This document shows, in pieces, positions 26,339 through 35,090 of a stretch of 64,000 bases of DNA. The position numbers and the translations under genes were made by a program. Positions within the stretch are counted from its first letter, which is position 1. Every line of letters begins with the position of its first letter. The notes beneath the pieces are model-generated. The model was not told the origin of the DNA. It saw only the letters and a program-made list of their open reading frames with translations, and made no database searches. This DNA is from Nitrosomonas sp. (GTDB lineage Bacteria > Pseudomonadota > Gammaproteobacteria > Burkholderiales > Nitrosomonadaceae), in NCBI RefSeq assembly GCF_019635155.1, contig NZ_JAHBZY010000002.1, positions 124,001 through 188,000 on the forward strand. The letters run 5' to 3'.

Positions 26339-28923
26339 GCGGTTTCCCCCCAGACACGGTTGATGACGGCTTTGATTTTGTCTTCGAAGAGTCGGATCAA
26401 TTCCTTGTTGGCGTTGACCAGGCGCAGCTCGGCTTCGATTTTGGCGACGATGGTGCGTTGGGTGTTGAGGTCGGGCAGTGGCAACTTAAGAGATCTAAAG
26501 AATCCACTATGGACGCTTTGTACCGTAACACCGGGTTTTATGCCTTCAGACAAAATTTGTTGTGCAATCGTCTTGAACATGTAAAGCAGATATTTACTAT
26601 CAAGTCGGGTTGAATCGGTGCTGATTGCTATTATGTCTTGGTTAAAACACATTGAACGTGTAGTAATTGCTACTGGGAATGTGTGTTGCAGGATGCCCGA
26701 GCGCACAACACATAGTACTGTACCTGCATCGACTAACTTTGTTGCACTATTCGTAATTGCGATCTGGGAAATATGATCTTCAGTATCTTTTATAAGGTCG
26801 GTTTTCATATCTTTTGGAGATACCCAAGGAATATCACCTTGCCAATATTCAGACTGTGATTTCGATGGGGTGCCGCCACTACTCATATTTGCAAGCGTGC
26901 CTAATTCCACCATCGGCCAGTCGGGGTTGATGGGGATACGGGGCTGGTAATTTTCGACGACTTGGCGGGCGCCGTCGATGATTTTTTGATACCCCTCGAT
27001 CTCCGCCACGATTTCCTTCTGCACTTCCAGCGGTGGGAGAGGGAAATTAACACTTTCCACATCCTTCTGATTGATGCTTGGATACGCTCCTTTACCCATC
27101 ATGCCAATCATTTGGTCTACACATGACTGGCTCCGCAACATCAAAAGCACAAACTCAGGTAAAGCAGAATTTGGCTTGACTCGCAGTACCGCAAAGCCGG
27201 TTGATGCGATAGCCGTTGCTGATGGATTCTTTAACAAAGTAAACGCTTTGAGATTTGGTCTCACTGTAGAAATCAGCACATCCCCTGATCTTACTTTCCT
27301 TCGCGCACGGCTTGGTGCCTCCGCGCTCGGAATGACATTTCCACTCTCGAATTTTCCTGTTTCATTTTCCACCGCTGAAATATCGATATATTCAAATGTC
27401 TTCCCTGCGTACACAGTGGTCGGATCAATTGTTTCTGGGTTGATGTCGCAAATGCTCGTCAAGCTCACCATTTCAAATATGGTTGTTGCAGTCTGAGAGT
27501 TTGTATACCGTTCTCCACTCAAATTCCACTCACCATTCTCGCCGATTCTTTCCTTAGCCACGAGACTCAAATTGGCGATATTCGCAGCATCCAACACCGC
27601 ACCATTACGCACGCTTTCCAACCAGCCTTTGATATTGTGTACCGCTGCCGGTAAATCGTTGTGATCGACCGGGCGGCGTTGCGCACCGAGGTGGTAGCCG
27701 TCGCTGCCGATTTTGACGAACAGGATCGCGCCGGTCTTTTTCGCCAGTCGCTTGTCCATGACCAGGATCGAGGTTTTTACCCCACTGTACGGATTGAACA
27801 CTCCGGCGGGCAACGAAATGACCGCAACCAGATAATGCTTCACCAGCATTTCGCGCAGTTGTTTGTAGGCATTGCCGCTCTGGAAAATGATGCCTTCGGG
27901 CACGATCACGGCGGCGCGACCGTTGGGCGTCAGGTGTTCTGCGATGTAGTCGACGAACAAAACTTCCGAGCGTGTCGCGGCTACGGAAAACCGTTTATGC
28001 GGCTTGATGCCGCCTTTCGGCGACATGAACGGCGGATTGGCGAGGATAATGTCGGCGAGTTCGTTCCATTTCTCATCGCTGGTGAGGGTGTCGTATTCGT
28101 CGATATGCGGGCTGGCGAAGCCGTGCAGATACATATTCACCAGCGACAGACGCACCATGTCCGGCGAAATATCGTAGCCGCGGATATTGGCGGCGAGGCG
28201 CTTTTTATCATCCGGCGTGAGCAAATCGCCCTTGTAATGCAGCGGGTTGTCGAGCGTCAGCGCTTCCAGCGACACGCCGGTTTCGTCAAACGCTTCGCGG
28301 TCTTGCTGCGCTTTGTAGCCTTTCGTATTGTGTTTGAGGATATGTTTGTACGACGAAATCAAAAACCCTGCCGTGCCGCAGGCCGGGTCGAGAATCGATT
28401 CGTCCTTTTTCGGATCGATGAGCTCCACCATGAAGTCGATGATGTGACGCGGCGTGCGGAATTGCCCGGCATCGCCCTGGCTGCCCAGCACCGACAGCAG
28501 GTATTCGAAGGCATCGCCCAGCCGTTCGGAATGATCGTAAGTGAAACCGTTAATTTCCTTCAGAAAACCGCGCAGCGTTTCCGGATCGCGGTACGGCAAA
28601 TAGGCGTTCTTGAAAATATCGCGGAACAGCGCGGGTACCCCCGGATTTTCGTTCATTTTACCGATGGCTTCGGAATAAAGGCTCAGCATATCGAAGCCGC
28701 CCATGCCCGGTGCCATCAAGTTGGACCAGCCGTATTTGGCAAATTCACCGGTGAAAAAGCTGCGTTTGCCGCCCAGTGCCTCGGCTTCGGCATCCATATC
28801 GTCCATGAACTTATAAATCAGCGCGATGGTGATCTGCTCGACCTGCGATTTGGGATCGGGCACTTTGCCGACTAAAATATCGCGACAGGAATCGATGCGG
28901 CGTTTGGTTTCGGAATCCAGCAT
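26335..28923 (-). CDS. Type I restriction-modification fused methyltransferase/specificity protein (HsdM-HsdS)
   Basis: An 862-residue fusion. Residues 1-470 are a type I N6-adenine methyltransferase: an N-terminal HsdM helical domain, SAM motif DPACGTAGF at 179-187 and catalytic NPPF at 296-299. Residues about 480-630 form a first HsdS target-recognition domain ending in LPPLEVQKEIVAEIEGYQK, and 665-800 a second one starting VELGTLANMSSGGTPSKS and ending LPDLNTQRTIVAKIEAEL, with a closing coiled coil. Two TRDs imply recognition of a bipartite site. Usually M and S are separate. Base composition falls over both TRDs compared with the methylase part, consistent with TRD exchange. It follows hsdR by 12 bases. 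Confidence 0.9.
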   Translation of the reverse strand: MLDSETKRRIDSCRDILVGKVPDPKSQVEQITIALIYKFMDDMDAEAEALGGKRSFFTGEFAKYGWSNLMAPGMGGFDMLSLYSEAIGKMNENPGVPALFRDIFKNAYLPYRDPETLRGFLKEINGFTYDHSERLGDAFEYLLSVLGSQGDAGQFRTPRHIIDFMVELIDPKKDESILDPACGTAGFLISSYKHILKHNTKGYKAQQDREAFDETGVSLEALTLDNPLHYKGDLLTPDDKKRLAANIRGYDISPDMVRLSLVNMYLHGFASPHIDEYDTLTSDEKWNELADIILANPPFMSPKGGIKPHKRFSVAATRSEVLFVDYIAEHLTPNGRAAVIVPEGIIFQSGNAYKQLREMLVKHYLVAVISLPAGVFNPYSGVKTSILVMDKRLAKKTGAILFVKIGSDGYHLGAQRRPVDHNDLPAAVHNIKGWLESVRNGAVLDAANIANLSLVAKERIGENGEWNLSGERYTNSQTATTIFEMVSLTSICDINPETIDPTTVYAGKTFEYIDISAVENETGKFESGNVIPSAEAPSRARRKVRSGDVLISTVRPNLKAFTLLKNPSATAIASTGFAVLRVKPNSALPEFVLLMLRSQSCVDQMIGMMGKGAYPSINQKDVESVNFPLPPLEVQKEIVAEIEGYQKIIDGARQVVENYQPRIPINPDWPMVELGTLANMSSGGTPSKSQSEYWQGDIPWVSPKDMKTDLIKDTEDHISQIAITNSATKLVDAGTVLCVVRSGILQHTFPVAITTRSMCFNQDIIAISTDSTRLDSKYLLYMFKTIAQQILSEGIKPGVTVQSVHSGFFRSLKLPLPDLNTQRTIVAKIEAELRLVNANKELIRLFEDKIKAVINRVWGETA

Positions 28924-28935
28924 TGGGTTATCGGG

Positions 28936-31488
28936 TTACTTGAATGGGTCGAGTGGAAGGTATTGATTGACGTATTCCGGGATGCGGTTGCGCCATGCCA
29001 CGGGTACAGCCGTGAAATCAGCCATATTAAAACTTGGGTTTACGTTCAGTTCAGTCAGGCGGCCATTTTCGATGATGTAGCGCAGATGGCCATCGGTGGC
29101 ATACGCCTTGAAATAGCTCTTCAGTGCGACGATGGCATCCGCGTGCAATTCCAGTTCTTCCGGTGACAAATCGAGCAAGAGTTTCTGAAATTCGTCTTCC
29201 AATAATTCATCCTTCGATTTGAATCCGGGAATCAAACCGAATACTTTCTCCAGCAGTTCCCGCAAACCCAGGTGCCGATCCACGCCAGCCGCGCGGCGCA
29301 AGGTTTCCAGCGAGAAGAATTCTTTTGGCTTGTCGAATAAATGGTGATGCACGTAATTGGCCGCTTGATCCCATTGCGCATTTTCAACCAGGGTTTTCAG
29401 CGTGCTATCGCTTTGCGCTTGTTCCTCGAATTTATTGAAAAACATGCGGTCGATTTTCATGCCGTGCTCGCCGATTTGGTGCTCCCCGAGCGCGGTAAGG
29501 GTATCCGCACCGCCGTATCGGAACGAACCCGGTGGCGACGGGGGCGGTGGCGGCGATATTTCCGGTTGTCTGCCGTTTTGCTGCAACCGAGGTAATTGCA
29601 GCTTTTCGTCGTAATCGAATTTTTCCTCAAAGTATTCGCAATTCGCAAAGAAGTCGAATAGCTTGAAGCGGGTTTTTTCTCGTGTTCCAAGTTGTCGCTT
29701 CAGTGCCGGATCGAAAAGCTGTTCCAGGAAATCATGCTTGCGTGTGCCGCGCCCTTTGATCTGCACGAAATCCTGCGGCGAGAAAATCGGGCGCATCATC
29801 GCCAGATTGAGAATATCCGGGCAATCGTAGCCGGTGGTCATCATGCCGACAGTGACGCAAACGCGCGCTTTGCTGGTGCGGTAGTTCTCCTCGAAATTAG
29901 CCGAACCGAGCAAATTGTTGTTGGCGAAGTTGAGGGTAAATTGCTGCGCTTCGGGGATCAGCGACGTCACTTGCACGGCAAAGTCGGATTGATACTTGCC
30001 GGGGAAATAGGCATCGGCCAGTTCGTTGAGAATTTGCGTCAGCTTGGCGGCATGATTCTGACTGACGGCAAACACGATGCTTTTGCCGATTTCGCCGCTG
30101 ATGGGGTCGCGCAGCGCATTGCGCATAAGTGTTTCACAAAATAATCGATTGGTGGCTTCGGAAAAAAACTTTTTCTCGAAGTCCTTTTGATAAAAATTTT
30201 CGGATGCTTCATTTCCATCGTTGTCCACCACGGCAGCGGCATAGCCTTTGTCGGACAACAGTTGGGTGGTAATGTCGCTGCGCGCATCCACGACTAGCGG
30301 ATTGATGAGAAATCCTTCGCGCACGCCGTCGAGCAGCGAGTAGCGGAAAGTCGGCTCTCCGGATTCGCAGCCGAAGGTGCGGTAGGTATCGAGCAATAGA
30401 CGCCGTTCCAACTCGCGCGGATCGCGCGTATTGGATTTGCTGCTGTCGAATCGTTTCAGATAATCCTTGGGTGTTGCGGTCAGTCCCAGCTTGTAGCCGA
30501 CAAAATATTCGAACACCGCGCGGGCATTGCCGCCGATGGAGCGGTGTGCTTCGTCGGAAATCACCAGATCGAAGTCCGTCGGAGAAAATAGACGCTGGTA
30601 TTTGCCGTTAAACAGTAGGGATTGCACGGTAGTGACAACGATCTCGGCTTTACGCCACTCATCCCGGCGTTCTTTGTATATGACCGAGGTGTAATCGTTC
30701 TTTAAATAGGCGACGAATGCCTTGTTGGCTTGATCTTCCAGTTCCAGCCTGTCCACCAGAAACAACACGCGGTGCGCGTTGCCGGTACGCAGGAAAAGCT
30801 TGATGACTGCGGCGGCGGTCAGCGTTTTGCCGGTACCGGTCGCCATCTCGAACAGAAAGCGGCTCTTTCCTTCCGCCACCGCATCTTGTAGCGCCTGGAC
30901 AGCGCGTTTTTGATAATCGCGCAGAAACCGCAACCGGTTCTTGGCGATGAAACCAGCCCGTTCGCCTTCATTTTTCCAGCCCGCTTCATTCGCATAGCCC
31001 GGCATTTGCGTCAGCGTAATATAGTCCTTTGAGACTATTTCGGACATCAGGCGCTGCGGATCCGGCTGGAAGCGCTGGCATCCTTTGATTGAATCCGGAC
31101 TGGGAAAGCGCGTGATGACATGTGGATTGCCTTGCTCCAGATCCCAAAAATAATGCAGGTTGCCATTAGAGAGAATCACGAAGCGGCAACGCTGCGACTG
31201 AGCATAGCTGCGTGCTTGTTCTTTGCCGATCAGCGGATTTTTATCCTCGGCTTTTGCTTCGAGAACAACGAAGGGATGACCGTGTTCATCCAGCAGTAAG
31301 AAATCAACAAAACCCTGACTGGAAGTTTCAAAATTTTCTCCCAAGTCATCGCATTTGACTTGGGTTAGCTTGACGTTGGATTCCAATGCAATATTGGCTT
31401 TGCCACAGGTATCATCAAAAAAACGCCAGCCGGATTCTTCGAGCAGTTTATTAATTTTGATTCGTGCTTTGGCTTCTTTAGCGGCCAT
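28936..31488 (-). CDS. hsdR: Type I restriction endonuclease subunit R
   Basis: An 850-residue restriction/translocation subunit. The N-terminal nuclease site is seen as GFVDFLLLDEHGHPFVVLEAKAE (D...E-x-K, about 61-83). The SF2 motor follows: Walker A GTGKT at 218-222, DEAH at 312-315, TATPKDYL soon after, and the motif VI region FVQIKGRGTRKHD. A proline-rich linker (SPPPPPSPPG, about 640) separates the motor from the C-terminal assembly domain. It is the first gene of the leftward island operon, 12 bases before the fused hsdM/S gene. All key motifs are intact, so the enzyme is probably functional. Confidence 0.92.
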   Translation of the reverse strand: MAAKEAKARIKINKLLEESGWRFFDDTCGKANIALESNVKLTQVKCDDLGENFETSSQGFVDFLLLDEHGHPFVVLEAKAEDKNPLIGKEQARSYAQSQRCRFVILSNGNLHYFWDLEQGNPHVITRFPSPDSIKGCQRFQPDPQRLMSEIVSKDYITLTQMPGYANEAGWKNEGERAGFIAKNRLRFLRDYQKRAVQALQDAVAEGKSRFLFEMATGTGKTLTAAAVIKLFLRTGNAHRVLFLVDRLELEDQANKAFVAYLKNDYTSVIYKERRDEWRKAEIVVTTVQSLLFNGKYQRLFSPTDFDLVISDEAHRSIGGNARAVFEYFVGYKLGLTATPKDYLKRFDSSKSNTRDPRELERRLLLDTYRTFGCESGEPTFRYSLLDGVREGFLINPLVVDARSDITTQLLSDKGYAAAVVDNDGNEASENFYQKDFEKKFFSEATNRLFCETLMRNALRDPISGEIGKSIVFAVSQNHAAKLTQILNELADAYFPGKYQSDFAVQVTSLIPEAQQFTLNFANNNLLGSANFEENYRTSKARVCVTVGMMTTGYDCPDILNLAMMRPIFSPQDFVQIKGRGTRKHDFLEQLFDPALKRQLGTREKTRFKLFDFFANCEYFEEKFDYDEKLQLPRLQQNGRQPEISPPPPPSPPGSFRYGGADTLTALGEHQIGEHGMKIDRMFFNKFEEQAQSDSTLKTLVENAQWDQAANYVHHHLFDKPKEFFSLETLRRAAGVDRHLGLRELLEKVFGLIPGFKSKDELLEDEFQKLLLDLSPEELELHADAIVALKSYFKAYATDGHLRYIIENGRLTELNVNPSFNMADFTAVPVAWRNRIPEYVNQYLPLDPFK

Positions 31489-31654
31489 AAAAAGTGCGCA
31501 ATCCTTTTGACATACTGAGAGGCGATTTGACGGTGCTTATAATCGCGTGCCGCAATGTATCGTAAAATCCGGTTGAATCCAATCAATTGCTACTCGATGA
31601 TTAATAGCAACCACACTCCTGCGCGCGAAAATTTTTTCGCTGATTTGCAGCAGA

Positions 31655-31894
31655 TTATCTTGAAACTAAATTCAGCACGATCAGCAAGATCGCGAAAAAA
31701 ATGGTGTAGTACGTGAATTTTTGCGCATCCTTGGCGTGGTCTTCTTTCGATGGAAATTCTATGTCGGTAGTCTGTTGACCATATTTTTTGCGAATAAACT
31801 GATAAACCCGGTCGTAGTTTGAATGCATGTAATGATGATAGATCATCAATGTCAGCGAAACGATCAGGCAGATCCATCCTAATAGCTCGATCAT
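31655..31894 (-). CDS. Small two-helix membrane protein, unknown function
   Basis: A 79-residue protein with a hydrophobic helix at about 3-20 (LLGWICLIVSLTLMIYHHYM follows the start), a charged central part (YDRVYQFIRKKYGQ, FPSKEDHAKD) and a second helix at about 60-77 (YTIFFAILLIVLNLV). The ATG at 31894 is preceded by AAAGGA at good spacing, which supports this frame over a longer overlapping frame on the same strand. No family recognised. It lies between the restriction island and another small membrane protein. Confidence 0.6.
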   Translation of the reverse strand: MIELLGWICLIVSLTLMIYHHYMHSNYDRVYQFIRKKYGQQTTDIEFPSKEDHAKDAQKFTYYTIFFAILLIVLNLVSR

Positions 31895-32324
31895 TGTGTG
31901 TCCTTTCGTTCAGGAATCGATCCTGTGTCAATTTGGCAAGGATACTTTATACAATATTTACAGGCTGTTCGAAAATGCATGGTGCATCCTGCATGCAAAA
32001 ATACGACGGACCATGATGCGCTTAATTTCGATATTTTCTTCATACCAGGCATTCTCGCATTTCGCCGGGTTGGCTTTACTGATCGGATGGGAGTAGCCCG
32101 ATAGCCAATACCTGGAGCAGCATTGCCCGCAGCGCATTCGTGCGTGTCAACCGCTCTTGCGCTGCTACGTTATCATCAGTCTGGCGTCGCAGTGTATCAA
32201 AACCGGCTGTCGACAAATTAAAATAGTAATCCTCCCCCACTTAATGTGTCTATACAAGCAAGTGTGCATGGATGCACCGGCGCCAGACAGGCTGATAAAT
32301 CAACGTCATTAAGCAGATCTTCAA
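31895..32324. other. Intergenic stretch without gene
   Basis: About 430 bases with no convincing coding region on either strand. It holds the promoter of the small membrane protein ending at 31655. A perfect palindrome GTGCAT-GG-ATGCAC lies at 32264-32277, and its right part GGATGCAC is repeated inverted as GTGCATCC at 31982-31989. I see no tRNA and no copy of the tRNA-Glu 3' end that would mark an island border. Confidence 0.5.
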
Positions 32325-32654
32325 TTACAAAATTGCATAAACGAATCCTACGCCGCTAATCACTGTCAGCGTGAGTCCGATGAGAAACAGGGTATCGATA
32401 ATTTTAGCAAGAGTGAATAAGCGTCTTTTGTGCTGAGTGCGCAATGCCCAGAATGAAAGATAAGTACACAGCAGAAAAAATACGGCGGCTAACGCAAGAA
32501 TGTCGTCACCGAAGCTTTCAAATTCATGTGCTTTGGATTGACTATGGAGCAAACCGATTCCTGCAACACAAAATCCGGCCAATGATGCGGATGTGGCCAA
32601 TAACCGGATAAGGAGCTCTCTAGTTCTGGAGATGGATACGGAAGTGGTTATCAT
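32325..32654 (-). CDS. Small three-helix membrane protein, unknown function
   Basis: A 109-residue protein with three hydrophobic segments: about 15-36 (LLIRLLATSASLAGFCVAGIGLL), 52-70 (ILALAAVFFLLCTYLSFWAL) and 84-108 (IIDTLFLIGLTLTVISGVGFVYA). The stretch between the first two is acidic and that between the last two is basic (RTQHKRR), giving a defined topology. No family recognised and no strong Shine-Dalgarno seen. The neighbours are also uncharacterised. Confidence 0.55.
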   Translation of the reverse strand: MITTSVSISRTRELLIRLLATSASLAGFCVAGIGLLHSQSKAHEFESFGDDILALAAVFFLLCTYLSFWALRTQHKRRLFTLAKIIDTLFLIGLTLTVISGVGFVYAIL

Positions 32655-32945
32655 TGTTTAAAAGTAATACGTGACGAAATCGTGTCAAGAATATTGTTGA
32701 TCATCGTTCAGTAATACATCTTCTTATGTGTTTCAGGGCAGGATATGGTTGCAATTTAACTGCGGATAATTGAATGACTTCAAGCTGTCGAAGCGACAAC
32801 AATTTCCTGCCATATCTCCCGGAATGTTGACCTTAATCAACAAACTTAATTCTATTTCTAATGAATAATGTGGATCGTCATGATTATTAAATACTTCAAG
32901 TTTATCGTAGCGAGGCGATTTGTTATTAACTCCTAACTTATAACT

Positions 32946-33758
32946 ATGAAAATGTTTGTTGCGGTTCCGTTTATAATTGTCATCGCTGTTTTTACCTATC
33001 AAGCGCTTATCAGAGTACCCAAAGCGCTTAAAAGAACATTTTATGGAAACTCGGATACACATTTGCCCTGCCTTCATAACTCCTTTAAAGTCATAACACC
33101 CGATTACAAATGCAGCGATTTTATCGAAAAATTCGACTTTGCCGGCGCAAAAATCCTACCTGCATGCGGTTACTACAACATCACCTACACCAACCGGAAT
33201 GGTATAACAACCAACCGCAACATAAGCGTCAGCCGCGTTTATGAAAATAATGGAAAATTTGTTGTCGATGCTTATTGCCATCTGCATGCAAGCCGCCGCT
33301 CTTTTTTCTATTACCGCATCAATCGCGCGGTTGACCTCGATACCGGACAATTCGTGAACTGCCTGGCACAATCCGCCATGATCAACTTTAATGACATCGG
33401 CATTCAGGAAATATGGAATACCATTGATAATGAAATGATGGGGCTTTATCTTTTGGGATTCATCTGTTGCACGGATCGGCGCATGCTCAAAAGGGAGCGC
33501 GCTATTATCGCCGATTACCTGAAGTGCCGCCGTCCGGATATCGTCCTGGCTGATGAACAGCTTGAGCGCCTGCTCAAAAGACTCGGTATGCCTGATCCGC
33601 GCCAATTCAAAAGAATCGTGTCGGATATGAAAGCCGCTGGTGACATAAGTCGATTGCGTGACATTACCGATTGCGCAAAACGCATTGTCGCCTCTCAGAA
33701 AACCGTCGATCCGCTCGAGAAAGCAGCGATTGAGACGCTGGAAGCTGCTTGCAATTGA
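32946..33758 (+). CDS. Membrane-anchored protein with WYL-like and TerB-like regions
   Basis: A 270-residue protein. Residues 4-22 form a hydrophobic anchor. Residues about 78-137 (ITYTNRNGITTNRNISVSRVY, KFVVDAYCHLHASRRSFFYYRI) follow the WYL pattern: Y-x-N-x-x-G, R-x-I, AYC and the R-x-F...RI motif. WYL domains are thought to bind regulatory ligands. Residues about 165-268 are helical and resemble TerB-type tellurite-resistance domains (LKRERAIIADYLK, MPDPRQFKRIVSDMKAAG, DPLEKAAIETLE). There is no helix-turn-helix, unlike most WYL proteins. Domain calls are by eye. The gene stands alone between unrelated neighbours. Confidence 0.6.
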   Translation: MKMFVAVPFIIVIAVFTYQALIRVPKALKRTFYGNSDTHLPCLHNSFKVITPDYKCSDFIEKFDFAGAKILPACGYYNITYTNRNGITTNRNISVSRVYENNGKFVVDAYCHLHASRRSFFYYRINRAVDLDTGQFVNCLAQSAMINFNDIGIQEIWNTIDNEMMGLYLLGFICCTDRRMLKRERAIIADYLKCRRPDIVLADEQLERLLKRLGMPDPRQFKRIVSDMKAAGDISRLRDITDCAKRIVASQKTVDPLEKAAIETLEAACN

Positions 33759-33822
33759 ATAAGCTTGATTTATCCGGTTTTACTTGATGAGGTCAATTTT
33801 TTCTTAACCGGAATATAGGGAT

Positions 33823-34533
33823 TCATTGGTTCATGTCACTTATAAAATAGCGTTGTTTGATTTTATCGACATATTGAACGAGATTTTGCTTGGTAAGGCC
33901 GTGTTCTTTCAGCGGTGATTCGATCGGGCAGCCGATGATGTTGATCAGCAGGCCGAATGCCGAGGCATCGAGGGTGGTAGGTTTATCACCGAAGAAATAG
34001 GGTTGATCGCCCAGCGATACTGTCAGTGCGTCGATATCCTGTTTGCCGAGTGTGAAAATTTCTTCCGGCTGGTGGCGTCCGGTGCCGTGCCCGTAAATCT
34101 GCCGCTGGATTTTTTTGCGTGTGCGGTTGGCGGCGATGTCGCGAATAATCGGCGGTAATGGTTCAAATATCGCTTGTTTATTGATTTGCCAGTTTTCTTC
34201 GGTGTATTGCCAGCGTGAATACAGCGTCGCCCAAAATAAATGCTCTTCCAATAAACGTTGCAATGCGGTTGACGTCGCCAGTTCGGTAGCGGTTAAACCC
34301 TGGTCCAGATCGGTGTAATGGGTTTTTAAATAATCGATGATAAAGCGCGAATCCGCGATGGCGGCACCATTGTCTTCGATATAAGGAAGCTTGCCTTTTG
34401 GTGCGCCGAATGGCAGCGACGGCTTGAGTTCATAAGGAATTCCGGCCATGCGCAAGTAGGTTTCGACTTTGCAGCAAAACGGGCTTAAGTTCGGAATACT
34501 CCAGGTGCGTTTGAATTGATAGAGTTTGAGCAT
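33823..34533 (-). CDS. Glutathione S-transferase-like protein (metaxin/FAXC type)
   Basis: A 236-residue protein with a GST-like N-terminal thioredoxin fold (LYQFKRTWSIPNLSPFCCKVETYLRMAGIPYE; Cys20-Cys21), a cis-proline strand GKLPYIEDNGAAIADSRFII and an all-helical C-terminal domain with FFGDKPTTLDASAFGLL. The arrangement is closest to the metaxin/failed-axon-connections group rather than classical detoxifying GSTs. It is transcribed away from an HxlR-family regulator, and the 118-base space between them contains two palindromes sharing ACTTGC-N5-GCAAGT, so it is probably controlled by that regulator. Confidence 0.83.
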   Translation of the reverse strand: MLKLYQFKRTWSIPNLSPFCCKVETYLRMAGIPYELKPSLPFGAPKGKLPYIEDNGAAIADSRFIIDYLKTHYTDLDQGLTATELATSTALQRLLEEHLFWATLYSRWQYTEENWQINKQAIFEPLPPIIRDIAANRTRKKIQRQIYGHGTGRHQPEEIFTLGKQDIDALTVSLGDQPYFFGDKPTTLDASAFGLLINIIGCPIESPLKEHGLTKQNLVQYVDKIKQRYFISDMNQ

Positions 34534-34556
34534 GATTAAGATCCTTTTTGTAAGTT

Positions 34557-34573
34557 ACTTGCTTAATGCAAGT
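34557..34573. promoter_or_regulatory. Palindrome 1 (candidate HxlR operator)
   Basis: ACTTGC-TTAAT-GCAAGT, a perfect 6-bp inverted repeat with 5-base spacer, 24 bases from the GST start. It has the same half-sites and spacing as the palindrome centred at 34597. Confidence 0.6.
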
Positions 34574-34583
34574 TACTCTACCC

Positions 34584-34610
34584 CATACACTTGCGAATTG
34601 CAAGTGTATG
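34584..34610. promoter_or_regulatory. Palindrome 2 (candidate HxlR operator)
   Basis: CATACACTTGC-GAATT-GCAAGTGTATG, a perfect 11-bp inverted repeat with 5-base spacer containing the core ACTTGC-N5-GCAAGT of palindrome 1. The two centres are 32 bases apart, about three helical turns, so bound dimers would lie on the same DNA face. Confidence 0.68.
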
Positions 34611-34651
34611 GCTTACAGTAAATTCGATCACTTTATGAGATGCGTTGACCG

Positions 34652-35014
34652 ATGACCGACGAACCCGATAAATCAAAGTTTGACCGATCCTGCTGCCCGA
34701 TTGCTTGCGCGCTGGATCAGCTCGGCGATAAATGGACGCTGCTGATTATTCGTGACCTGTTACTGGGTAAAAAACGCTATCAGGAATTCTTGGCGTCACC
34801 TGAGCAAATTGCCACCAATATTTTGGCCGATCGGTTGAAAAAATTGGAAGCGGATGGATTTGTGGTGCAGCAGGCTTATCAACAGAATCCGGTGCGCTAC
34901 GAATATAAGCTGACTCAGAAAGGGGAGGATTTGGCACCGGTGTTGCAGGCATTGGTGACTTGGGGAAAAAGTCATTATCCGGGCAGTAGGGTATTTAAAG
35001 CTGTTAAGCCGTAA
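34652..35014 (+). CDS. HxlR-family transcriptional regulator
   Basis: A 120-residue winged-helix regulator. The family signature is clear: CPIACALDQLGDKWTLLIIRDLLLGKKRYQEF, then IATNILADRLKKLEADGFV and the wing and dimer helix around YEYKLTQKGEDLAPVL. Cysteines at 14, 15 and 19, just before the first helix, are in the position used for redox or electrophile sensing in some HxlR members. It is divergent from the GST-like gene, with two matching palindromes in between, so autoregulation plus control of the GST is the likely arrangement. Confidence 0.9.
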   Translation: MTDEPDKSKFDRSCCPIACALDQLGDKWTLLIIRDLLLGKKRYQEFLASPEQIATNILADRLKKLEADGFVVQQAYQQNPVRYEYKLTQKGEDLAPVLQALVTWGKSHYPGSRVFKAVKP

Positions 35015-35050
35015 TCGATTAGCCAAGACGAAGTCAGGGAAGCGCGAACG

Positions 35051-35080
35051 CTCAGCACCCCGGCTTTGCGTGGTGCTGAG
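35051..35080. terminator. Hairpin between convergent genes (possible bidirectional terminator)
   Basis: CTCAGCACC and GGTGCTGAG form a perfect 9-bp GC-rich stem around a 12-base loop, placed 36 bases after the HxlR-family stop and 10 bases before the end of rh50. Neither side has a proper T run, so intrinsic termination is uncertain. Confidence 0.4.
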
Positions 35081-35090
35081 TTGTAGGCAA

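Noticed and set aside
27661-28875. A 404-codon open frame on the plus strand opposite the methylase gene
   Set aside because: It is antisense to a gene with intact SAM and NPPF motifs, its translation has no recognisable family and is histidine/arginine-rich, as expected of a shadow frame in GC-rich DNA.
31590-31931. 113-codon minus-strand frame overlapping the small two-helix membrane protein
   Set aside because: The alternative frame (31655-31894) has a proper Shine-Dalgarno and clear membrane helices; the longer frame has neither.
24667-32324. Integrase-bearing genomic island or prophage
   Set aside because: No integrase, transposase or phage gene is seen, and no direct repeat of the tRNA-Glu 3' end was found by reading the far side.
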